From Rhypophila decipiens (taxonomy: Eukaryota; Ascomycota; Sordariomycetes; Sordariales; Naviculisporaceae), in contig MU858369.1 in NCBI GenBank assembly GCA_033297075.1, positions 1 through 18,547 on the forward strand: DNA of 18,547 nucleotides, given 5' to 3'. The notes beneath the pieces are model-generated. The model was not told where the DNA came from. It did not search any database and saw only the letters and a program-made list of their open reading frames with translations. Numbering within the stretch: the stretch's first letter is position 1; the number at the start of each line of letters is the position of its first letter. Positions 1-7,673 of the stretch are shown here, piece by piece. A program made the position numbers and the translations under genes.

Positions 1-2
1 GC

Positions 3-496
3 GTTCTCCAAGTGTTCAGCGTCCTATCTTCAGCAGCTAAAGCAGGATCTGCTGGTTGAGGCTGCGTGGGACTCCTTGGTCGAGTTCTCTTACTGAGATG
101 TGTCTATCCTCTGCGCGTCTAGGTCTAATGGCACATATCCCGTTCAGACGGTATCAGACCTGGGGGTTGCATCTGGCTACGGGATGGACAACAGTCGCCA
201 TACTGGGGTATATGATTCTCGTACTGGGGGCGTATTTACTTGTTTTGAATATTAATCGGGATAAGAGGAATCAGTTACCTATCAGGCCCGATTGTATTGC
301 CGGAGTTGTGTATTATCTTGCTTGTGATGATGGGGAAGTTGTGAGAGATTTTCAGCAGGGACTTGAGAACCCAGATGTATCACAGAAGAACGATATTTCG
401 ATGGAAAGCCAAGTTGGATATGTGTTTGGTGATGATAATGGTACCGGCGATAACGAGGGGGAACGGCGAGTGGCATTCAGGCGAGTGGTGTTGTAG
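3..496 (+). CDS. C-terminal fragment of a DUF3433-like fungal membrane protein (5' partial)
   Basis: Only the 3' end of this gene is in the window. The readable part (about 123-496) contains one strong membrane segment (around GWTTVAILGYMILVLGAYLL), then RPDCIAGVVYYLACDD and a short acidic tail ending at a TAG. Large fungal membrane proteins annotated DUF3433 often end in this way: a last helix, then a proline-rich 'P-x-S/C-I-A-x-V' stretch. The frame is closed by TAA at 38-40, so an upstream exon is needed. My best join is 3-54 (phase 1), an intron at 55-122 (GT...TCTAG) and an exon at 123-496; its branch site is weak. A frameshifted pseudogene is the alternative. The role of the family is unknown to me. 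The gene lies outside the terpenoid cluster and was probably a neighbour before or around it. Confidence 0.45.
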
Positions 497-585
497 TTGC
501 GGGCTTCACAATTAAGGGGGCTTTCTCAATAAACAGGGAGCACCACTCCCATACAGGCACCGGTGTTCTCATTCATACGCACTAC

Positions 586-699
586 TCTTGTAGAATAAGT
601 GCATTGGCTAGCTAGAACAAATGCATTAACAAGCTAAAATAAATACCTTGAATTCCTTCCTTCAATGAATGCTCTAACTAGCTGGAATAAATGACCCCT
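586..699. repeat. 22-bp minisatellite array A, at the 3' end of the SDR gene
   Basis: Degenerate 22-bp units sit at 586-607, 608-629 and 630-651, then a 26-bp variant at 652-677 and another unit at 678-699. The shared core is close to CTAGCTxGAATAAATGC. The last unit overlaps the SDR stop codon and supplies its final codons. The same unit occurs at 12957-13066, beyond the MFS gene at the other end of the cluster, in the same orientation. Confidence 0.7.
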
Positions 700-1877
700 G
701 TCCCGCTGGTGATTGCCTGCTTGATGCTCTCTTCAAGGCCTGTAGGCTCCGCTTTGCCCAGTCTGGCAAGCAGCTCTTTACACCTGGCCTTGTCAATGGA
801 GGCTTTCACACCGGGTTCATGTTCCAACGACTCGGGCAGCATGCGCGCAGGATCGAGCTTGTTCATGACGTCCAGGATATCATTAAATTTGAACGCATCG
901 GCAGCCGCAAGGATGCGTTCGCCCCTCACATCATCCAGCGTCAAGGCGGCGAGGTGCAGTAAACCACAATCTTCAAGATTGATGAGATGGGAAACACCAG
1001 CGCCTTGCATCACCTTCTTGAAGAACGTGCTGGCCTGCGCGTCACCAAGCCAGACACCCAGAACCAAGCCATTGAAGGACGACACCAACTTGGGGTGGAC
1101 AAATGCGCCTATATTGGTAAATGGCACGACGGTGTTGAGGACAAAATGGGGCGCTCGCTCCCGCATAAAGTCCCAACACGCACGCTCCGCGAGGATCTTG
1201 CTAGCAGCATAGACAACCAAGCCTTTCTGCTCTTCTGGGAGACCTGAATCCTGGATAGCCCAGGCCGATTCGATGACAGAGTCAGGTGCCCACGAAGAGG
1301 ACGTGATATCGACTTCCTCCCGGGCGCTGGGCAACGTAGCCAGGGATGACGTAAACACAAAGCGCTTGACGCTGGGTGTCTTGCATGCTGCTTCCAGTAG
1401 GACCTTGACGGCACTGACGGTAGGGGCTATGACTTCCTCTGGATCGTTCCGGGTAGATATGTCGCTGGCTACATGCACAACGCCGGCACAGCCTGTAGTG
1501 ATACGTTGCAGAGTTAGGATCGAAGACGGTGTATTTGGTGGTTTCATGTTGCGAGCATCTCTTACCTTGCATGGCCGATTCGATGGCTTCACGGTCCGTA
1601 AGACTTGCAGTGTGGCTCAGTTCGACAGCGTCGGCACCATGCGAGTTGGTGAGCGTCTCCCTGAGATATCGACCCTTCTCGTCATTGCGGACGAGGGCCC
1701 GGATCTTGTACCCAGCTTTGACAATCTCGGTGGCTACTGAGCCACCAACAGACCCAGTGCTCCCGGTTCTTCCCGTTGTAAGTAAGGGACTGTGAGCGAT
1801 TTGTAATTATTTACTACTCACACCAAAATTGTAGACCCCCTGGGTATCGAAAGACCTGATACTTGGCCCTTGTCCAT
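678..1877 (-). CDS. Extended SDR / GRE2-like NAD(P)H-dependent reductase
   Basis: Predicted cytosolic NAD(P)-dependent reductase of the extended short-chain dehydrogenase (GRE2/dihydroflavonol-reductase-like) family; probably reduces a ketone or aldehyde, or oxidises an alcohol, on the cluster's terpenoid. Exons on the minus strand: 1877-1822, 1768-1566, 1492-678; introns 1769-1821 and 1493-1565. The joined protein is 357 aa, usual for the family. Seen: a Rossmann motif TGSTGSVGG at residues 20-28, directly restored by the first splice; VVHVASD at 91-97; FVFTSS at 131-136 with the catalytic Ser; and YAASK at 181-185 (Tyr/Lys). The first intron has a competing acceptor 21 nt upstream that would insert seven residues and spoil the glycine motif, so I chose GGGAAG/AACC. 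The ATG at 1877 is the only one that fits exon 1. The gene is divergent from the bZIP gene. The substrate is unknown. Confidence 0.88.
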
Positions 1878-2413
1878 TGCTCCTGTAGCTGGATGCTCTG
1901 TCTGTCTAGTAGACTGCTTTTCGTCCGTGAATGCAAGAATAATGTTTTATAGACGGCTTTTTGCAAAGGAGCTCCTCTCCGGTATTATTAACAGCAGAAT
2001 TCCATCCAAAGACTCCATTTCCCATCGAACCCCTATTACAACGCCGCCACTTCTCGTACTCACCTGCCTCTTTTGGATTTTTTGCTGGGATAGGAAAAGT
2101 TGGCTTGTTCGGAACGCTGAGTGCGAGCAGCGCGCGGCGCCGCTCATCCGCATCATGCAGTCGGAGATTTAGTAACGCCTTGCATGGAGGATCCGCGGAA
2201 CTTTCGATGGCTCGTACGCGTACTCGTACTGATAATACGCAGTTGGATCCGTGCTGACAAGCCAGACGGACTGTAAATTGGTCCGTCCTAACGGAACATA
2301 GATCCTGAACTCGAAAAGCCACATGTCTCTTTTCATCTTAGCTTTCCCCCGAGCTGTCCATCTGCCAAGAAGGACGAGGATAGCTTGGCAACTTGGCAAA
2401 GCTTAACTCTCTG
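1878..2413. promoter_or_regulatory. Divergent promoter region between SDR and bZIP genes
   Basis: This 536-bp spacer separates the divergent SDR (minus) and bZIP (plus) start codons and must hold both promoters. It contains a CGTAC-rich patch at 2213-2231 with the palindrome GTACGCGTAC at 2214-2223. At 2281-2294 there is a small inverted pair, TCCGT and ACGGA, separated by 4 nt. I see no supportable gene here; the open frames lack domain-like content. Confidence 0.5.
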
Positions 2414-4000
2414 ATGATGGAATTGGATTCGAAGACCAGAAAACGCATTCGAAATAGGGTCGCACAGCGAACGTATCGTAGGCAGCCCCCACACGCCACC
2501 ACGGCATCATCTCTTCGAAATACTAATCTAAAGAGCATCAGGGAGTCGAATAAAGCAAAGACTCCATGAGCTACAAGAAGAGGTCGACAAGTTACAGAAT
2601 CAGCCGCAAGGGAATTCCCATCAACACGAGCCCCAAACAGTGCGCCACGACAGCCATGATCTGCCAACAGCACGAATGACCAGCACCGACCACCAACGGA
2701 CACTCACAATCCGTGGCAGAGGCTCTGACCAAGATGCCTTCGACAACTTGGACTATGAAGTGTCAAATCCCAGAAGTCTCTCGGCCCTCTATTACGGCAT
2801 GCCGAATGACCTTTCGGACACTCCTCAACAGCACAGGTCACACTTGGCATTGCAGTCGTCGCCGGATATGCCGTTGCCCGATACGTTACTGCTGGACCTG
2901 CTCTCCGATAACGCCAAGCACTCTTCATACTCTGCCATGCTACCGCTAAATCGGTCGCCCATTGATACAGGTCAGCACCTTCATCATCCCGAAGTCTTGG
3001 GTGCGTCTTTCGCATCACCACACGGTGATGCTGATCTACAACATCACTTGTATTCGTATGATTCCACCAGCGACGTCCTAAGTATGTGCAATGGACTTAA
3101 TAAGTCTTAACTGGGTCTAGTTGCCGGCGCCACCGGACCGGGCCGTGCCGTGCATACCGCTAGTCCCTCATCTATTTGGTTCCACAGCTGACGAACATGA
3201 AGGAAGCACAAGGCAGTTCTCCAACCCCAATACCGCCCACTTCGCGTGGAACAACGACCTGCAATTGCTGCCATCTCCTCACTCTGGGCCCTCGCCCATA
3301 ACATCAACAACGCAAAACACACCTAGTCCCCATAGGGTCTCTCGGCAGGGATCGGTTTCGGTTCCCACCAATCTATTGACTCCAGCCCCAGAGACTGAGC
3401 TCCCAGAACCCGGACCACACGCGTCAGTCGAGGAACGATTCGAGTACGCCCTCAGCTGCGCGCAACGCGTGGGCTTTGACAGCTTCGACGCCATGGCACT
3501 GCAGTACTATGCCCGAGACTTCGATGCCGTCTCTTCCTTGGCGCTAGAACAACGTCTGAGCCGCAGCCGCCGCCTGCCCGACCTCCTCTGTGAGCTAAGG
3601 ACGCGCTCCATGACCTGGAACCCCCGGCAGCGCCGTGGCTACCAGGAAGAGATCCTCAAGGCCGCCGAGGAGATTTGTGTGGCCGACTGCCGGGAGTGGA
3701 GACGGCGCGCGGCCACCGACGGCAGCGACGTGGACGAGGGCTCCGGTACGGATTGCTTGGAAGAATCGGTAAGTTGAATGAACTACTAGCCCCCCCCCAC
3801 ACAGGGCTGTTCACCCTTGATCATAGGAGAACCTAATCCTGGTTTTTCAGTTACCCAATCTCTGGGCCCTCCTTACGGGACTGGCATCAAGCAACCCCCT
3901 CGTACCGACTAGAAATGTAGCTAAAGTGGTGTTTGTGGCTATGAGGCTTTTGTGTGGGGTCGAGGACCCGGCACTTGGTCCATGCGCAGGCTTCAATTAA
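2414..4000 (+). CDS. bZIP transcription factor, putative cluster regulator
   Basis: Nuclear bZIP-type DNA-binding protein, likely the pathway regulator. Model: exons 2414-2477, 2542-3081, 3188-3768 and 3851-4000, giving 444 aa. The basic region is at residues 7-28 and contains NRVAQRTYR (14-22), the fungal N-x-x-A-x-x-x-Y-R signature. It is formed across the first intron (2478-2541), whose splice creates the codon for the final Arg. A short zipper follows (L32, L39), then a long Ser/Pro/His-rich middle. A conserved C-terminal domain (ERFEYALSCAQRVGFDSFDA onward, in exon 3) is found in a group of fungal bZIP proteins. Intron 2 (3082-3187) uses GTATGT and TTCCACAG; a nearer AG at 3119-3120 gives a frame with an early stop. 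Exon 4 (LPNLWALLTGLASSNP...) is less certain: without splicing at 3769 the protein stops at 3777. An extra 5' exon is possible. Confidence 0.8.
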
Positions 4001-4820
4001 TAGAGTTTATGTATGCGCTATATTTAGAGACATAGATGGCGGCCGCGCTAGACGTAGACTATAGCGGCTCATATAAGTCCTATCCTTACAGTATTCCACG
4101 GTAAATAGCCAAACTACAATACTTGACCAGGACTCTTGCTCGCGACTTGAAACGCCTTATTATATTGTCGAATATACCCTTTACAACCCTGTAAATGCGT
4201 TATTTCTATAATTAAAACGCATTAACGAAGTCACTAATGGGCCTAACAGGCCTAGCAACCTTGTCAACCAGGTATACTAATTTGACTATTTACTACGGGA
4301 TACTGTATATTCACTACCAATCCATTCCTATACACTACATGCGTTTTGCATATTTCGACTACTTGTTAACCTAATAATCCATGGAGATATAATTCAGTAT
4401 AGGAAATAAAAATCAGGAAACCATCCTCGGCAAGAATGCAGTAGATGTATGCAAAGTATTTACTGTCCATCGTACACGGTACGATGTGAAAACAATACAA
4501 ACGCACGCACACACACAGTCTCCCTTTCCCTTCAACCGTCATTACTCAATATTAGTTGGCCTCCCTAGACTTTACATGCGTTCCAGTATCATTTAATTCA
4601 AATTTTCACTACTATAAGTCCATGAGTCCAAGCTCAGTGGCTGGTCTTCTTCACTATCAACACTATTTCTATTCCTTGAGTTTGACATATAAGGTTAGGC
4701 TCAAAATTTGAGTATTTACACAATTGCGTAGTCTTGCATCACGGCTACCAAAAAATAAGGTAAAGTTTTCATCATCATCAAATCAACAAAGTTTTGATGA
4801 TCAAGTACCGAACACACTCT
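4001..4820. other. AT-rich spacer between convergent bZIP and P450 genes
   Basis: This 820-bp spacer lies between two gene 3' ends. It is AT-rich, rich in TA steps in its left half (a RIP-like look), and no open frame with recognisable content was found. It holds two inverted repeats: AATGCGTT at 4194-4201 with AACGCATT at 4216-4223, and a tight palindrome at 4468-4486. A CA-rich patch lies near 4500-4517. A 9-bp stem (ATCATCAAA / TTTGATGAT, near 4774-4801) lies just beyond the P450 stop and could help 3'-end formation. It may contain a decayed transposon, but I cannot name one. Confidence 0.45.
4468..4486. repeat. Perfect 8-bp inverted repeat with 3-nt spacer
   Basis: CATCGTAC and GTACGATG are exact reverse complements separated by ACG. 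The arrangement looks like a binding site for a dimeric protein or a transposon-end remnant. It lies in a spacer between two convergent gene 3' ends, so a classical promoter role is not obvious. Confidence 0.5.
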
Positions 4821-6868
4821 TCATTCTATCATGACTCTCGTGCCGCGGCTATCCAACTTGGGCAAAGGCATCAGGAAATCCACGGCCTGGGCAATGTCGG
4901 ACTCGTCCGTCTCGTACAGAGATAATTTTGGACCACCAGGTCGAAAGAGGACCGCCATGGCGTGGTTCATTTCGGCATTAGCCAGGCTATTTGGTATTAT
5001 CTCTGGTTAGTCAACTTGATATATATGGAAGAAAGTAAGGAGAGAGAAGAGCAAAGGATTTTCATCATACTTGATACCCAGACAGTTCCGTGACCCTCGG
5101 GAGAAGGGAACCCAGTTACGGTTCATCCGGGGGTCATAGTCGCCCAGCCAGCGCTCGGGGATGAATTTGAACGGCTCCGGGTAGACGTCGGGGTCCGTGT
5201 GCAATGAATAGGCTCCCATCCCGACGGGCGTACCCTTTGGGATCGTCCACTGCTTGTAATTGAGTGCGACGTCGGGTGAGGTACGAGGCAGTCGGCGCAT
5301 GACGCCATAGCTGAGTCTGAACCAGGGAGCGTAGTTAGCCTTGAGACTGACTAAACAGCAGCTTATGTATATCTGTCCATGCTTACCGGAGTCCCTCTTT
5401 GATCAGGGCCTGCAGGTAGGGCAGCTTCTCGAGCTCAGCCCAGCGCGGGCTTTTGGCAGGGTAATCGGCCATCAAGGACGCGAGCTCGTCCCCGAGGCGC
5501 TTGCGCATGGCCGGGTCGCGCAAGATGTAGTAGCACATGAAGCCCATCGTGCGGGCCGTCGTGGCGGTGCCGGCGCCGAAGAGCACCATGGCCTCGCGTG
5601 ACAGCCGCTCCACCGACTGCTCCGAAGGCGGCATGTCGCTCGTCACGATGTACCGGAAGATGGAGTTACTAGCGTTTTCGTCATAGTGCTTGCCCTCGGC
5701 GTTTTCGCGCTTCGACTCGACAATGTGCCGCGCCATCATCTATCATAGGATGTGAGTCGGCATGCCCCCCAGACCAAGTGGAAGGGGAATGTCGTTACCT
5801 GGCGGAATTCGTTGAATCCGGCCGCACCTGGGTAGACGCCTTGCAGAAGGCTCGTCGGGAAAAGGCGAGCAAGGCTGGATTGGGTTATTTAGGGTTTAGG
5901 TTAGCTATATACAGTCTTGTGCGTCCATGCCTCGGAGAGTAGCAAAACTTACGTGACCAGTTGAGGAATGTGCATGAACAGAAGAAGCTGCCTCACAACC
6001 CTCTCAATGAGATCATGCCTAGTACAGAGAGAGTATCAGCACAGATCCAATCTTGTTCAACAAAACCTGCCAGATTGCGGCATTCGGCTTGCTTACCACT
6101 CTTTGCCAAACTCGGGGTTCTTCATCATACTCGGTGGGGTCTCGCAGCAAATCTTGCCAATGACGTCCCCCGCAAAGGCTGAGAAGACGTGGTCCAGCCG
6201 GATGACCGTCTTGGAGCCCTTCATCGACTCGAGCCGATCCGACAGGAGCTTAGCCTCCGAAATGATCATCTCCTCCATGCGGGCGATGCCCATCCTCGAG
6301 AAGAAGGGCTCGAGAGGCTTGCGCCGCCGTCGATGCAGCTCGTGGTTCTCTGTCATGGTGTGGGAATCATCAAAGCCGATGCCCGTCCGGTAGCGTGGCC
6401 AGATGCCGGTGCGGCGCGTGTTTCCGGCGACATAGACTTCGTTGTAGAAGTCCGGGTCGTTGATGACGATTTCGTAGGGGTTGATGCGCAGGATCGGGCC
6501 TATCATACCAGACCCCATTGTCAGGCATGATGTCTTGTTGCTCAGCTTGGCTTACTAGTATTGCACATACCGTAACTTTTGTGCATCTCCTCGATCTTGT
6601 ACACGTACTGTCCTCTCTTGATGACATCGTAGTAGAACTCATACCACCGCGAGGCAGCGGCGAGTTTGGGGCCCGGAAAGCCTGCTAAGGGGTGGAAGAA
6701 GAGGTTATAGGTCCATGTCGAGACAAGGTAGACACCGAGGGCGACGATTAAGAGCGTCCAAATTTGCGACGATGAGACCAGAGACAGGCAATTCTCGAGA
6801 ATGGCATCCATGTCCATCTTGACGCCGTTTGCCATTTCAAGTTCTTTGTTCTCCACCTTTGGGGTCAA
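4821..6868 (-). CDS. Cytochrome P450 monooxygenase, ER-anchored
   Basis: Microsomal class II P450, expected to hydroxylate or further oxidise the terpene made by the neighbouring synthase, with electrons from a cytochrome P450 reductase encoded elsewhere. Minus-strand exons: 6868-6571, 6499-6097, 6018-5953, 5874-5799, 5739-5387, 5316-5071, 4986-4821; all six joins keep frame and give 535 aa, a normal length. Seen: membrane anchor about residues 36-52; proline hinge HPLAGFPGPK; I-helix AGTATT (337-342); K-helix EGLR (396-399, ExxR); PERW (452-455); haem loop FSRGSRNCLG with Cys477. The last acceptor is the AG before CCTGGC at 4986; two nearer AGs give immediate stops, whereas this one restores CLGINLANAEM. 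The usual acidic residue before the I-helix threonines is Ala340. The sequence style recalls the fungal CYP58/trichodiene-oxygenase-like group, but I cannot assign a family. Confidence 0.93.
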
Positions 6869-7019
6869 TGGCAGAGATTCAATTGCTATCGTATGTACGG
6901 AAGAGTGGTCTCCTTGGAAAGTCTCGAGCCAGCCTTTTCTTTATCTTGTCTGTGGAGCCTGTAGAATGACCGCCAAGGGAGGGCCACAAGACGATGCAAG
7001 TTGCCTTCAAGTTATCATA

Positions 7020-7029
7020 GGTACGTACC
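7020..7029. promoter_or_regulatory. ACGT-core palindrome GGTACGTACC, candidate bZIP site
   Basis: A perfect 10-bp palindrome lies 152 bp upstream of the P450 start codon and 645 bp upstream of the synthase start. bZIP dimers typically bind palindromes centred on ACGT. Assignment to the local bZIP protein is inference. Confidence 0.4.
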
Positions 7030-7395
7030 ATGCCAACAGGGGCATATTCATAACAGTCAACCCTGGGCGTCAATATAGGGTTGTAGTCACCGTGATTGTC
7101 GATCAGTGGGGATCGGAACAGTCATTCCCCCTGGCCCTGCAAATTGCTGACCAATTGACATGTCTCGCATTACTGTCCCACTTAGTAATTTGCTCACCAA
7201 TACCACATTGCTTGCAGTAAAACATGCACGGTCAAGTGTTCCGCTGCATGTATCTCTGACGTTCTGAAACTGTGCTTGTCGGAGTATTTGTGGTCTTAAA
7301 TCCGCCGTGACAGAAGAGGAAACAAGAGACTGTTCGGGGTTACATTGGCGCATGAGGATTAGTGTCGCTTCTCAATGCTACAACAAGACCCCTAA

Positions 7396-7434
7396 TACGT
7401 GTACGAGCAAGGCTGTATTGCTCGCATCTACGTG
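7396..7434. promoter_or_regulatory. Pair of TACGTG motifs, candidate bZIP half-sites
   Basis: TACGTG occurs at 7396-7401 and again at 7429-7434, both on the plus strand and 33 bp apart, about three helical turns. Both have the ACGT core recognised by bZIP proteins. They lie about 240-280 bp upstream of the terpene synthase ATG. Single hexamers are common by chance, so only the pairing and place carry weight. Confidence 0.3.
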
Positions 7435-7550
7435 AGGATCCTGATAAAGTAATTTTGGTCCAGTAGGCTCTAGCGTCCGCACTCGTCCTGCATCGTGCCT
7501 TCTGTTACAGAACCATATGATACCGTAGACATACAACGCACCAAGAAAGC

Positions 7551-7646
7551 ATGAAAGCAGTCTTCAGAACCGTCAAATATTGGACTGTCCTACACCTTGG
7601 GCTAGCTGCCTTTTACATTCTGCTGCGCTACATTTTGACCTCCTGA
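7551..7646 (+). CDS. 31-codon upstream ORF, in frame with the terpene synthase
   Basis: An ATG at 7551 opens a 31-codon frame that ends in TGA at 7644-7646, 27 bp before the terpene synthase ATG (7674). The peptide has a basic start (MKAVFRTVKYW) and a hydrophobic stretch (VLHLGLAAFYILLRYIL) that could span or sit on a membrane. It is in the same frame as the synthase, with no other stop between them. It could be a translational-control uORF if the transcript starts upstream of 7551, a chance ORF, or an extension reached by stop readthrough (TGA followed by CTA). Expression is unknown. Confidence 0.35.
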   Translation: MKAVFRTVKYWTVLHLGLAAFYILLRYILTS

Positions 7647-7673
7647 CTACCATCTGCCTTGCCCAAGACCAAA

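Larger units (their letters stand above)
6869..7673. promoter_or_regulatory. Divergent promoter region of P450 and terpene synthase
   Basis: This 805-bp interval separates the divergent P450 and terpene synthase start codons and should coordinate them. It holds a perfect 10-bp palindrome with an ACGT core at 7020-7029, two TACGTG hexamers at 7396-7401 and 7429-7434, and a 31-codon upstream ORF at 7551-7646. ACGT-core sites are classic bZIP targets, and a bZIP gene lies in the cluster. No other gene is supportable here. Confidence 0.6.

Noticed and set aside
691..1740. Plus-strand open frames of 173 and 155 codons over the SDR gene
   Set aside because: They are antisense to SDR exons that carry the Rossmann and YxxxK motifs; no recognisable protein features of their own.
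3082..3120. 39-nt intron in the bZIP gene ending at TCTAG
   Set aside because: It would shift into a frame that stops within about 25 codons; the acceptor at 3187 keeps the conserved C-terminal domain in frame.
4774..4801. Bacterial-style terminator hairpin beyond the P450 gene
   Set aside because: The organism is a fungus; the stem is short and AT-rich, so it is noted only as part of the spacer.
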